DNA from: Oscillospiraceae bacterium
Lineage (GTDB): Bacteria; Bacillota; Clostridia; Oscillospirales; Ruminococcaceae
Reading direction: 5' to 3'
Assembly (NCBI GenBank): GCA_022508825.1
Contig: JAFLUI010000003.1
Location: 1-46,375 of the forward strand
DNA length: 46,375 nt
The notes beneath the pieces were generated by a model. It saw nothing but the letters and a program-made list of their open reading frames with translations, was not told the origin of the DNA and searched no databases. Every line of letters starts with the position of its first letter. The stretch's first letter is position 1. This document shows, piece after piece, positions 34,524-42,589 of the stretch. Made by a program: the position numbers and the translations under genes.

Positions 34524-36158
34524 TCAGTCTACTGCGATAACATACTGACCGTAGTGCTTGATATTGAAGCTCAGGTTGCCTGTTGCAGCAATTTTGCCGC
34601 TTGCTACCTTAACCAGCTCGCCGTCCTTGTACTCATAAACTACAGCAGTCTTGCCTCTCAGCTCTCTGCCAACATAAGATTTGAGCTTTACTTTGCTTAC
34701 GCCGCCGAAATCGCCTTCCTTGTCAAAGTTGAGCTGAACTACCTTTTCGCTGCCCTTAAGTGTGCTGTTGTTTTTGATGTCTTTTGAAGTAAGGAAGTTT
34801 TCGCCCTTTGTAAAGTCAAGGTCAGCTGCTGCGCCTGTTACATTATCCTTGGAGATCTCGATCTTGACAGCATCGAACTTTACAGTTATCTTCTTGACAG
34901 TCTTGTTAGCAGCAAATGCATCAATAACATCTGCTGTGATGCCGCCGGAGGGTGCTGTGATAGTGATGCTGGGTCTGTAAGCTGCCTTTACTGTGGAAGC
35001 AGCCTCGGAAGAAGTAGCAGGAGAGCTGTTTGAAGAAGGAATTGTTGCTCCTGCAGGTGCAGCTCCGGGTGCAGAGCTTCCGCCGCCTGCGCTTACGCCT
35101 GTGTCGGAAGGAGGTGTTGTTGTGCCCTCGTCTGTTGCAGGAGGTGTTGTTGTGCCCTCGTCTGCAGCAGGAGGTGTTGTTGTGTCATCATCGTCATCGG
35201 GAGTTGTTGTATTATCATCGTCGCCATCGGGGAGTTCTTCGTCGCCGCCGGGAGTTGTTGTGTCCTCGCCGCCGGGGAGCTCTTTATCAGCAGCCTCTAC
35301 AGTTACAACTGCAGGCATATCATACTGGGAGTTTTTATTTTCAGTATCTGCAGGATAGTGAGCCCAGATCTCTACTTTACCCTCTGCAACTGCGGTAACA
35401 ACGCCGTTTTCATCTACTGTGGCAATCTCTTCATCATTGGATGTCCAGGAAACTACTGCGTTCTCGATCAGTGTTCCTGTGCTGTCTTCTTCGTCAGCCT
35501 GACCGTATACCTTTGCTGTAAGCTCAACTGTTTCGTCTACCTTGATAGTGGGGAAACGGTCGTTGCTGTCCTCAGCGTCAGCTGTCTGAACCAGAACGAT
35601 GTAACCTGTGTAAGTATCTTCTGTTTCGTCGCCTTCGCCTTCGTTTCCTTTATTTCCTTCACATGTGCATTCGCCTTTTGTTGCACATTCCTTTTCTACA
35701 CATTCTTCGCAATTTGCTTCGCATGTGCAGGAGTTTTCATCGTCTTCACTGCCCTGATTTCCGCTGTTGCCGGTGTCTTTGCAGGTGGTGCAGTCACTGT
35801 TAGAGCATTTGTTATCCTTGCTGCATCCGCATGTGCCGGTTTCTTCAACAAATGTGCTGCAGTTTTCCTTTGTGCAGCCACAAGCGCTTTGTGTTGGAAC
35901 GCAACTACAGTCTTCCTTACCGCAAGTACAAGCTGTTCCGGTGTGAGTACCGCCGCAGTCGCATTTATCTGTGGGGGTAACAGCTCCGCCGCCACCGCAG
36001 GAGCAGTCGCTACCATCGCATTCGTTACTGCAGTCATCATTACAAGATTCGACACCGCATGTACAGTCAACAGCATAAGCAGTCATGGAAGTAACTGCAG
36101 AAACGGATATCATCATAGCAGTGGTTACCACTGCAGCAATAATCTTCTTGATCTTCAT
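34524..36158 (-). CDS. Cysteine-rich secreted surface protein with a Big2-like domain
   Basis: A 544-aa exported protein. It has a signal peptide ending near SMTAYA (about 28), then about 140 residues with roughly 28 cysteines, mostly as CxC and CxxC-type pairs (CTCG, CDCGG, CGCSK), resembling a metal-binding or disulfide-rich stalk. A bacterial Ig-like (Big2) domain follows at about 185-290 (AVVSWTSNDEEIATVDENGVVTAVAEG), then a Thr/Pro/Asp/Gly-rich linker with repeated TTTPP units (about 295-350), and a C-terminal beta domain (about 390-544). No LPxTG or lipobox is seen. AGGAGG precedes the start. The function is unknown; surface attachment or metal binding are guesses. Confidence 0.78.
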   Translation of the reverse strand: MKIKKIIAAVVTTAMMISVSAVTSMTAYAVDCTCGVESCNDDCSNECDGSDCSCGGGGAVTPTDKCDCGGTHTGTACTCGKEDCSCVPTQSACGCTKENCSTFVEETGTCGCSKDNKCSNSDCTTCKDTGNSGNQGSEDDENSCTCEANCEECVEKECATKGECTCEGNKGNEGEGDETEDTYTGYIVLVQTADAEDSNDRFPTIKVDETVELTAKVYGQADEEDSTGTLIENAVVSWTSNDEEIATVDENGVVTAVAEGKVEIWAHYPADTENKNSQYDMPAVVTVEAADKELPGGEDTTTPGGDEELPDGDDDNTTTPDDDDDTTTPPAADEGTTTPPATDEGTTTPPSDTGVSAGGGSSAPGAAPAGATIPSSNSSPATSSEAASTVKAAYRPSITITAPSGGITADVIDAFAANKTVKKITVKFDAVKIEISKDNVTGAAADLDFTKGENFLTSKDIKNNSTLKGSEKVVQLNFDKEGDFGGVSKVKLKSYVGRELRGKTAVVYEYKDGELVKVASGKIAATGNLSFNIKHYGQYVIAVD

Positions 36159-36217
36159 ATTGGAAAATCCTCCTAAGTATAATTTAGTTTTTTACATGTA
36201 AAAAGTATAACATGGAT

Positions 36218-36246
36218 ATTATACAATGAAATTATTTTTGTGTCAA
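36218..36246 (-). promoter_or_regulatory. Promoter of the cysteine-rich protein gene (minus strand)
   Basis: On the minus strand, TTGACA (36246-36241), a 17-nt spacer, TATAAT (36223-36218): perfect consensus. Confidence 0.85.
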
Positions 36247-36359
36247 TGGTACTTTTGTGTAAAATTCGGGTAAATATGCACAACAATTTGGGCATATTTA
36301 TAGGCATATTGTGGTAAAAAGAACCCCCTGCTCGGTTTGAACGGGAGGATTAGAAATGC

Positions 36360-36388
36360 TTGACACACTGTTTTAAGTATGATATAAT
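36360..36388 (+). promoter_or_regulatory. Promoter of the DUF3990 operon
   Basis: TTGACA (36360-36365), a 17-nt spacer, TATAAT (36383-36388): perfect consensus. Confidence 0.85.
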
Positions 36389-36419
36389 TATTGTCAGGAT
36401 AATATAAGGGACTGATAAG

Positions 36420-37007
36420 ATGACAGTCTATGAATTACCTGAAGTTGTATATCACGGAACGATATCGGTACATAAAGACAGCCTGATGGCGGGGATCGAT
36501 ATAAACAGAGGATATGTTTCTACAGATTTTGGACAGGGATTTTATACCACAGGAAATTATGAGCAGGCTGTACAGCTTGCTAAAGGCAGAGCTAAAGCGT
36601 ATAACAGAATCTATGGTCAAAATGATAAGGCGTATCCAATGGTTATATCATACTCTGTAAACAAGAATTTACTGTCTGATTGTATGGGAAGGATATTTGA
36701 AGCCCCGGATGATAAATGGAAAGAGTTTGTTTATAATAACCGTGTGGGAAATGATTTTGCTGTTTCAAATTACCATAATATCGGCAGAAAATATGATTAT
36801 GTTTACGGATTTGTAGCTGATTCAAAGATTGTTGAAATGACTAAAGATGTAAGATTGAAAAATGTAACTTACGGAATGTTTGTTGATAGCTTGAAACCTT
36901 TGAAATGTGGTTTTTACGATCAGTTGTCTTTTCATTCAGACAAGTCAGCAGCAGTTTTAACCATTTTAAAAATTGAAATGATAGAAAGTGAGGTATTGTT
37001 ACCATGA
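36420..37007 (+). CDS. DUF3990 protein, ADP-ribosyltransferase-fold toxin candidate
   Basis: A 195-aa protein with the DUF3990 hallmarks VYHGT (9-13), STDFGQGFYTT (34-44) and the following EQAVQLAKGRA helix. The His and Tyr of these motifs match the NAD-binding residues of the ADP-ribosyltransferase fold. DUF3990 proteins are commonly found with a small partner gene in what look like toxin-antitoxin pairs. Here the partner overlaps by 4 nt downstream. The gene is clearly more AT-rich than its neighbours, which suggests transfer. Activity and target are not shown. Confidence 0.75.
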   Translation: MTVYELPEVVYHGTISVHKDSLMAGIDINRGYVSTDFGQGFYTTGNYEQAVQLAKGRAKAYNRIYGQNDKAYPMVISYSVNKNLLSDCMGRIFEAPDDKWKEFVYNNRVGNDFAVSNYHNIGRKYDYVYGFVADSKIVEMTKDVRLKNVTYGMFVDSLKPLKCGFYDQLSFHSDKSAAVLTILKIEMIESEVLLP

Positions 37008-37192
37008 ATAAGACTTTATTATATGTGGCTGATTCCATAAGTGAATTATATAATATTGACATGGAAGAGGCTAAAAAGATTGTGATGGATTCCGGTTTTC
37101 CCGATCTATTGGATGAAATCCCTGATTTTGTTCAGCATTACGATGCCGATTATTGGGCAAAAGAGATAATGAATGCTATATCCGAAAGATAA
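37004..37192 (+). CDS. Small acidic partner of the DUF3990 protein (putative antitoxin)
   Basis: A 62-aa acidic, helical protein starting inside the end of the DUF3990 gene (ATGA overlap), so it is translated together with it. The pattern ISELYNIDMEEAKKIVMDSG then YDADYWAKEIMNAI resembles the DUF3791-type partners usually paired with DUF3990, but the match is weak by eye. A terminator follows directly, so these two genes form the whole operon. Confidence 0.65.
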   Translation: MNKTLLYVADSISELYNIDMEEAKKIVMDSGFPDLLDEIPDFVQHYDADYWAKEIMNAISER

Positions 37193-37218
37193 AAAACCGT
37201 CCGCCGGACGGTTTTTTT
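37191..37218. terminator. Bidirectional terminator
   Basis: CCGTCC-gcc-GGACGG flanked by an A-run (37191-37196) and a T-run (after 37212). It serves the DUF3990 operon on the plus strand and the XRE gene on the minus strand. Confidence 0.85.
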
Positions 37219-37228
37219 TACTTGGTTT

Positions 37229-38386
37229 TCAGCTATTTTTCTTGTTTCTGAAATGCGTTATAACAATATAGTAAACAGGTATGGACAGTCCAAGAGGCGC
37301 CCATGCACTGCTCCACCAGATATTTCCGAACCACCATGACAGATGTTCAAGAACAAGTCCTATGCCAACGTAGATTATCACACAAAGCACAGGATAGCAG
37401 AAGATCAGCGGATTCCTTTTTTTAAGAGCGGATATTCCCGTGTAATAAAGAGGTATTGTCAGGAAAAGGAGCCACATGATCTCATACCAGTAGCCTTCGA
37501 AACGGTACATTCTGAATATGTCGAAAAAACCTGCCCCTCCGAAATAAATTATCGCGCACAGCAGGGGATAGCAGAACTGCATGAGATTCTTGTTTTTAAG
37601 GGCGGTCTTTGTGGTATAATAAAACGGTATCAGCAGGAAAAGCACCCAGCCCGGATGTGCAAGACCTATAGCTACAGCCATAAAAAATCCGGATACTATT
37701 ATAAACGGGAACAGCTTGTCAAACAGCGTCATTGGAGGACGTTCTCTTGCGGAACGATGTTCCGCTACGGGTCTGCTTTTCTTTTCCTTTTTATGCTTAT
37801 GTCCTGAGAAGCTTTCATCCTTTGTCATGCCGTCGATCTTCTGTCCCAGACGGTCAAAGGCGCTGCCCAGCCTTTCCATGCCGTTTTCAACACGGCTTTC
37901 AAAGTCCTTTTTCTTTTCCGAAGTGAGCTCCTGATTTATTTTCTGTCCGGCGGCGTTTATTACGTCTCCTATGGCTCTGCCTGCCTTGCCGATCTTGTCA
38001 GCTATGTCGGACTGTCCGTTTCCGGCGGTATCCGTATCAAAGGGTGCACCCTTGGGAGGCTCGGACTGATCTCTGCCCGGGTATATCTCATCATTTGTGT
38101 AATCGTCCGGAAGCTTTTCCCTCACAGGCTCTTCTGTGTAGCCGTAGTCCTCCTTTTTAAGGGACACTGCTTCAAGAGGCTCGCTGTCTGTGCGGAGAAG
38201 CTCGTCAAGAGATACCTTATACAGCTTTGATAACAGTATAAGATTATCCGTATCGGGGGAAGCCTCAGCCCGCTCCCATTTTGAAACAGCCTGACGGGAT
38301 ACGCCGATTTTCTCTGCAAGCTCCTCCTGGGACAGCTCGTTTTTCTTTCTCAGCTGCTGCAGGCGGTTGGCGATCTCAACATTCAT
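37229..38386 (-). CDS. XRE-family regulator with membrane domain
   Basis: A 385-aa protein with an N-terminal Cro/CI HTH (about 6-62: NELSQEELAEKIGVSRQAVS, then SKLYKVSLDELLR). A long charged linker (about 70-220) follows, rich in Asp/Lys/Gly. The C-terminal membrane region has about four to five hydrophobic segments (about 230-375). This is a membrane-tied DNA-binding protein, so it may respond to envelope state. Targets are unknown. The 5' region holds a TTGCAT-N17-TATAAT promoter (38423-38451, minus strand). Confidence 0.85.
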   Translation of the reverse strand: MNVEIANRLQQLRKKNELSQEELAEKIGVSRQAVSKWERAEASPDTDNLILLSKLYKVSLDELLRTDSEPLEAVSLKKEDYGYTEEPVREKLPDDYTNDEIYPGRDQSEPPKGAPFDTDTAGNGQSDIADKIGKAGRAIGDVINAAGQKINQELTSEKKKDFESRVENGMERLGSAFDRLGQKIDGMTKDESFSGHKHKKEKKSRPVAEHRSARERPPMTLFDKLFPFIIVSGFFMAVAIGLAHPGWVLFLLIPFYYTTKTALKNKNLMQFCYPLLCAIIYFGGAGFFDIFRMYRFEGYWYEIMWLLFLTIPLYYTGISALKKRNPLIFCYPVLCVIIYVGIGLVLEHLSWWFGNIWWSSAWAPLGLSIPVYYIVITHFRNKKNS

Positions 38387-38422
38387 TTATATCCTTCCTT
38401 TCGTATTTTTTTCATTATCAAT

Positions 38423-38451
38423 ATTATATCACATATATTATGCAGATGCAA
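38423..38451 (-). promoter_or_regulatory. Promoter of the membrane XRE gene (minus strand)
   Basis: On the minus strand, TTGCAT (38451-38446), a 17-nt spacer, TATAAT (38428-38423). Confidence 0.7.
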
Positions 38452-38509
38452 GCAATTCCGGGTTGCATTTTCATTTTTGTCATATTTTTTTATTATGCAA
38501 CCAATAGTT

Positions 38510-38603
38510 GCGGCAGGTCAAGCGACCTGCACTGCTGTCACCCCCAAAGTCAGCGATCCGGGATCAGCTTAGAAAGCTTAGCCCCCTCAAGGGGGCGGGC
38601 AAG
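38510..38603 (+). repeat. Interspersed double-hairpin repeat, copy D (diverged)
   Basis: First hairpin GCAGGT-caagcg-ACCTGC, then CACCCCCA, about 40 nt of spacer, then TTAGCCCCCTCAAGGGGGCGG. Same order as copies A-C, but the first half is diverged, and it lies in a promoter region rather than after a stop codon. Confidence 0.7.
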
Positions 38604-38629
38604 AAAAATGAAAAATTTCTTAAAAACAC

Positions 38630-38658
38630 TTGACAACAGGAAAATCATATGTTATAAT
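38630..38658 (+). promoter_or_regulatory. Promoter of rplJ-rplL
   Basis: TTGACA (38630-38635), a 17-nt spacer, TATAAT (38653-38658): perfect consensus. Confidence 0.85.
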
Positions 38659-38664
38659 TTTAAA

Positions 38665-38805
38665 GTCGTCCGATAAAAGCGGACGCGGCTATCGAATTCT
38701 AAAGACAGCAGGCGGCTATGCCATAAGTCCTGCCGAGGAAAAGATGGTGAGTATTGATGATGATATACTTGCGCCTTTTCCTGTGGGAAAAGGTTTTTCT
38801 TTTTT
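38665..38805 (+). promoter_or_regulatory. Ribosomal protein L10 leader RNA
   Basis: The segment between the promoter and rplJ carries the typical L10-leader blocks AAGACAGCAGG and TAAGTCCTGCCGAGG (about 38700-38740). They pair to form the L10(L12)4 binding site. A terminator-like hairpin CCTTTTCC/GGAAAAGG (38774-38793) with a T-run follows. Binding of the L10-L12 complex would reduce rplJ-rplL expression, as known for this family. Confidence 0.88.
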
Positions 38806-38844
38806 GGATACTGATAGCACAGAATGTTATCGGAGGTGAAATTC

Positions 38845-39357
38845 ATGCCAAGCGAAAAGGTCCTTGAATCCAAAAAGGCAAGAGTTGCTGAGCTTACCGA
38901 TCTGCTCAAGAGCGCTTCTGCAGGCGTTATCGTTGACTACAAGGGTATTACCGTTGAGGACGATACCAAGCTCAGACGCGATCTGAGAGAGGCCGGAGTA
39001 AACTACTTCGTTGAGAAGAACTCCATGCTCCGCTTTGCTGTTAAAAATGCAGAGCTGGACGGTCTTACAGAGATTCTTGCAGGTCCTACCGCTATCGCTG
39101 TAACAGACGGAGACGAGACTGCTCCTGCACGTATCCTCGGTAAATATGCCGAGAAGTCAGACGGCAAGTTCTCCCTTAAGGCAGGCTTTATCGGTAAGGA
39201 TATCTACGACGCAAAGGGCGTTACAGCTCTTTCCAAGATCCCTTCAAAGGAGACCCTTCTTGCACAGCTCCTTGGTTCTCTCCAGGCTCCCATGCAGAAC
39301 CTGGCTGCTACACTTCAGGCGCTGGTGGACAAGAAAAACGCAGAGGAATCTGCATAA
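38845..39357 (+). CDS. rplJ: Ribosomal protein L10
   Basis: L10 is the base of the ribosomal stalk and binds L12 dimers and 23S rRNA. The 170-aa product starts at ATG 38845 after GGAGGTG (38832-38838); the in-frame ATG at 38824 lies upstream of that site. It shows KARVAELTDLLKSASAGVIVDYKGI and ends in the helix that docks L12. rplK and rplA are not adjacent in this window: a repeat and a minus-strand gene lie upstream. Confidence 0.96.
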   Translation: MPSEKVLESKKARVAELTDLLKSASAGVIVDYKGITVEDDTKLRRDLREAGVNYFVEKNSMLRFAVKNAELDGLTEILAGPTAIAVTDGDETAPARILGKYAEKSDGKFSLKAGFIGKDIYDAKGVTALSKIPSKETLLAQLLGSLQAPMQNLAATLQALVDKKNAEESA

Positions 39358-39483
39358 TGTCGCTGCGGCATCCGGCGGTGTGGGCGATTGGGCACGGACG
39401 GTCGGGATATGCTGCGCAGGTTAAAAATCAGGAGGGCAGTATCTGCCCGGTACTAAAAATTACATGAAAAGGAGATTATTATC

Positions 39484-39855
39484 ATGGCTTCAGAAAAGGT
39501 AACAAGCATTTTAGATCAGATCGACACCCTTTCAATCCTTGAGCTTTCCGAGCTGGTTGAGGGTATTCAGGAGAAATACGGCGTTTCTGCTGTAGTAGCA
39601 GCTGCTGCTCCCGCAGCAGGCGGAGACGGAGGAGCTGCAGAGAAGTCCGAGTATGACGTTATCCTCGCTTCCTTCGGCGATAAGAAGATGGACGTTATCA
39701 AGGCTGTTAAGGATATCTGCGGTCTCTCACTTAAAGAGGCTAAGGAGATCGTTGAGGCTGCTCCTAAGGCTCTCAAGGAGGGCGCTTCCAAGGCTGACGC
39801 TGAGGAGATCAAGAGCAAGCTGGAAGCAGCTGGCGCTACTATCGAGCTCAAGTAA
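39484..39855 (+). CDS. rplL: Ribosomal protein L7/L12
   Basis: L12 dimers form the mobile stalk that recruits translation GTPases. The 123-aa product has the N-terminal dimerisation helices ([20 protein letters not shown]), an Ala/Gly-rich hinge (about 40-57), and the C-terminal domain [34 protein letters not shown] precedes the start. A terminator follows. Confidence 0.97.
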   Translation: MASEKVTSILDQIDTLSILELSELVEGIQEKYGVSAVVAAAAPAAGGDGGAAEKSEYDVILASFGDKKMDVIKAVKDICGLSLKEAKEIVEAAPKALKEGASKADAEEIKSKLEAAGATIELK

Positions 39856-39873
39856 GATTTCACGTAAAACAAT

Positions 39874-39908
39874 TATGCCGGAGAGGTTTTGTCTCTCCGG
39901 CATTTTTA
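39874..39908 (+). terminator. Terminator of rplJ-rplL
   Basis: ATGCCGGAGAG (39874-39884) and CTCTCCGGCAT (39893-39903), followed by TTTT. Confidence 0.88.
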
Positions 39909-39920
39909 TTTACGGAAGTC

Positions 39921-39948
39921 GGGGGGACTGCAAAACTGCAGTCCCCCC
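39921..39948. repeat. 12-bp GC-rich perfect hairpin
   Basis: GGGGGGACTGCA (39921-39932) and TGCAGTCCCCCC (39937-39948), loop AAAC. There is no clear U-tract on either strand. It may help end the minus-strand GH5 gene, or be a repeat element. Confidence 0.7.
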
Positions 39949-39988
39949 TTTAGGAGTAATTATGAAAAACAGAATAGATGAAAATGCT

Positions 39989-40939
39989 TTAAAGATATTT
40001 TATAAGCTCGTCTATGACACCGGTCATTCTTTCGTCGGAAAGTCCGAAGTCCATCTCCTTGTAGCTCCATGCGCAGCGTGAGATATCAAACTTCTCGTGA
40101 GCTGCGTGTATTGCCTGGTACCATTTCAGTATCTCCTGTGGGTCGGCTCTGTCGATGACACCGTACTCTCCGCAGTAGAGAGCCATGTTGTATTTTTCTG
40201 CGGTGTCCAGAGCTGCCTTGAAGCGTCCCTCGAAATATTCGGGGGAGACGTTTGCTTCCTCGATGCTCATTCTGAATGAGGTGTCCATTGTGTCCACCCA
40301 GGGCGCTCCCTGATGAGTGAAATTCAGTGGGTCGTAGCAGTGGAAGGAAAGCACAACATTGTCGTCCTCTGGCTTTACAAGGTCGGGGAGAGCATCGGGA
40401 CTGTTGTTCCAGTAGCCCCCCACGATTATCGTTGTATCAGGAGCCTTGGCGCGTACCCTTTTTATGCAGACGGGTATCATTTTGTTCCATGTGTCGCTGT
40501 AGCTTTTATCGGTGACCTCGTTGAGAAGCTCGTAGGATACGCAGTCACTGTAGGATGCGTAACGCTCTGCAAGCTTTTCCCAGAGCTTATAAAAGCGCTC
40601 CTGCAGCTCCTGGCTGTCAAAGAGCCCGCTTTCGTTCTCACCCTTGTCAAAGGAGAAGCCTGCGGTCTTGTGCAGGTCAAGGACAAGGTTCAGTCCTGCC
40701 TCTCTGCACCATTTTATTGCGGTGTCTATGTAAGCATAGCCGCTTTCGATGACGTTTCCGTTATCGTCCTCAACAAGGTTGTAGTCGATGGGCATACGCA
40801 CATGGTCTGCTCCCCAGGAGGCTATTTTTTTGATATCCTCCTGAGTGATAAATGTGTCATAGCGTTCTTTCGTATGATTGCACTGGGAGAGCCAGCCTCC
40901 CAAATCGACGCCCTTTTTGTATCCTTCAAAAGACTTCAT
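39989..40939 (-). CDS. Glycoside hydrolase family 5 (endoglucanase-like), no signal peptide
   Basis: A 316-aa (beta/alpha)8 enzyme of family GH5, which cleaves beta-1,4- or mixed beta-glucans and related polymers. It shows the acid/base pair in YELLNEV (Glu about 141), the HCYDP motif (about 200-204), and the nucleophile in YCGEYGV (Glu about 258). No signal peptide is visible, so it should act in the cytoplasm on imported oligosaccharides. It lies downstream of the sugar-binding lipoprotein gene on the same strand (35 nt), suggesting an operon. Confidence 0.88.
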   Translation of the reverse strand: MKSFEGYKKGVDLGGWLSQCNHTKERYDTFITQEDIKKIASWGADHVRMPIDYNLVEDDNGNVIESGYAYIDTAIKWCREAGLNLVLDLHKTAGFSFDKGENESGLFDSQELQERFYKLWEKLAERYASYSDCVSYELLNEVTDKSYSDTWNKMIPVCIKRVRAKAPDTTIIVGGYWNNSPDALPDLVKPEDDNVVLSFHCYDPLNFTHQGAPWVDTMDTSFRMSIEEANVSPEYFEGRFKAALDTAEKYNMALYCGEYGVIDRADPQEILKWYQAIHAAHEKFDISRCAWSYKEMDFGLSDERMTGVIDELIKYL

Positions 40940-40973
40940 ACAGAGTTATCCTCCTCAGTCAGATGCGTTTTAA

Positions 40974-42407
40974 TTATGAGAAATCATTAGCGATGGTAAC
41001 GTTGAGATTATCGATGTATGTCTGAACAGCATCGCTGATGCCTGATCTTGTTGTTGCCCAGTCTGTTCCGGAGTAGCTTGCCTGCTTGAGGGGGTCGTTA
41101 AGTGCAGAGTTTATCTCAACGGAAACGCCGGGGAAGTATTCGATAACAGGATGCTGGTTGAGCAGATCGATAGTGAGATCCCACATCTCGACCATATCGT
41201 CTGTCCAGTGATAGTCCTCGCGCAGCTGCTTTTCTTTGATAGCCTTGGCGTTTTCGTCCTTTACAGACATCAGACGGCATTTGATAAATGCTGCAGCTCC
41301 CTCGGGATTGGGCGCACCCTTACAGAGAACGAAGGAGTCGATACCTGTGGAAACGGGTATATAGTATTCATCGGCGGAGGGATCTCTGGGCATGGGAACG
41401 AACATTATCTCGCCTTCATCACCGAATACGGAAAGATCAGGCTCGTAAAGCTGCCATACGCCTACAGGATAGAAGAGCACCTTGCCCTCACCTACATAAT
41501 GCTTCTGCTCTGTCCAGTTATATTTTGCTCTGTCTATGTTGAAGCCGTTTCTGTTCACTTCAAGCATGAATGCCTGAGCACGCTCCATTTCGGGAGACAT
41601 GAGGTTGGATACTATAGTTCCGTTTTCCATGCCGATGGCAGGCTTTCCTGTGGTAAGAATGAGGTTATGCTCGAACCACCAGCCGTCAAGAGCAACCTTC
41701 TCTTCATCGGGATCTATAAAGTCAAGGCACATATCCTTGAAGGTATCCCATGTCCAGTTGCCTTCCTTAAGGAGCTCGGCAGGATCGTCCAGACCGTTTT
41801 CTTCAATGACTCTCTTGTTGTATATGCACAGACATACAGTATCTGCATTTGTGACTGCTACATAATGCTTGCCTCCGAGGGTCATCTCATCGGAGAGCTT
41901 CTTGGCGCTGTCAGTCCACATATCGCTGTCAAAATCAAGATAATCGTCCATAGGCTGGAACATTCCGTTGATAGCTCTGCCGGGGAATACGTCAAGCTCT
42001 CCTCCGGGGAACAGATCGGGTGGATCGGCGCTTACAACAAGTGTAGAAAATGTATCCCAGCGTGTTTCCCATGTAGTCTGGAGGTATTCGATCTTTCCGC
42101 CGTAATTGGTTTCAAAAAGCTCGATATCAACGCCCTTTGGCTTGCCGTCTTCAGGATTCAAATCCCAGTGGGAGAGCCATCTTACAGTGCCGTTTTCAAG
42201 CTTCTGAACATCATCGCCCATGTCGATCTCAGCAACGGCTGCCTTGTCCTCTTCGTCCATCTCTCTGGGCGGGGTAGTAGCTGTTGTAACCTGGGGACCT
42301 CCGTTTGAGCCGGGGTCGCTTCCGCTGTCATCGCAGGCTGCAAGACCCGCTGTGATCGAAAGCGCTGCAATAATTGCCAGTGCTTTTTTCATTGTAATGC
42401 TTTTCAT
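40974..42407 (-). CDS. Extracellular sugar-binding lipoprotein (ABC type)
   Basis: A 477-aa solute-binding protein of the carbohydrate ABC (family 1) type. The start ATG 42407 follows AGGAGG. A lipobox LAAC with Cys25 ends the signal peptide, followed by a Gly/Ser/Thr linker and the binding fold (NADTVCLCIYNKRVIEENGLDDP; EMERAQAFMLEVNRNG; PVSTGIDSFVLCKGAPNPEGAAAFI). It probably captures beta-glucan oligosaccharides. No permease or ATPase gene is adjacent, so it must share a transporter encoded elsewhere. It is transcribed away from the AraC gene. Confidence 0.85.
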   Translation of the reverse strand: MKSITMKKALAIIAALSITAGLAACDDSGSDPGSNGGPQVTTATTPPREMDEEDKAAVAEIDMGDDVQKLENGTVRWLSHWDLNPEDGKPKGVDIELFETNYGGKIEYLQTTWETRWDTFSTLVVSADPPDLFPGGELDVFPGRAINGMFQPMDDYLDFDSDMWTDSAKKLSDEMTLGGKHYVAVTNADTVCLCIYNKRVIEENGLDDPAELLKEGNWTWDTFKDMCLDFIDPDEEKVALDGWWFEHNLILTTGKPAIGMENGTIVSNLMSPEMERAQAFMLEVNRNGFNIDRAKYNWTEQKHYVGEGKVLFYPVGVWQLYEPDLSVFGDEGEIMFVPMPRDPSADEYYIPVSTGIDSFVLCKGAPNPEGAAAFIKCRLMSVKDENAKAIKEKQLREDYHWTDDMVEMWDLTIDLLNQHPVIEYFPGVSVEINSALNDPLKQASYSGTDWATTRSGISDAVQTYIDNLNVTIANDFS

Positions 42408-42540
42408 AATAAACCTCCTGAAAAAATAAATTTTCATGTTCATGTTCATGCGGGGATTATTACCCCCACCCTGTGATTACAGTTTACACCATACGGTCAA
42501 TAAAAAATATCATAATTTTGCTTTTCGTGTCAATTTGTTG

Positions 42541-42569
42541 TTGTATTTTCATGGAAGATGGTGTATAAT
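42541..42569 (+). promoter_or_regulatory. Promoter of the AraC-type regulator gene
   Basis: TTGTAT (42541-42546), a 17-nt spacer, TATAAT (42564-42569). An opposing minus-strand promoter for the binding-protein gene lies in the same gap (TTGACA near 42532-42527, TATTTT after an 18-nt spacer), so one regulator could control both sides. Confidence 0.7.
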
Positions 42570-42589
42570 AGTATAAAGGAGTGATATTC

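Noticed and set aside
36330-36360. tRNA-like fragment (GGTTTGAACGGG) upstream of the DUF3990 gene
   Set aside because: There is no matching acceptor stem, D-arm or anticodon arm around it.
39962-40081. Short plus-strand frame MKNRIDENALK... after the GC hairpin
   Set aside because: It has AGGAG and ATG, but runs antisense into the end of the GH5 gene and shows no domain; most likely chance.
41151-42308. 385-aa plus-strand open frame
   Set aside because: Antisense shadow of the sugar-binding lipoprotein gene.
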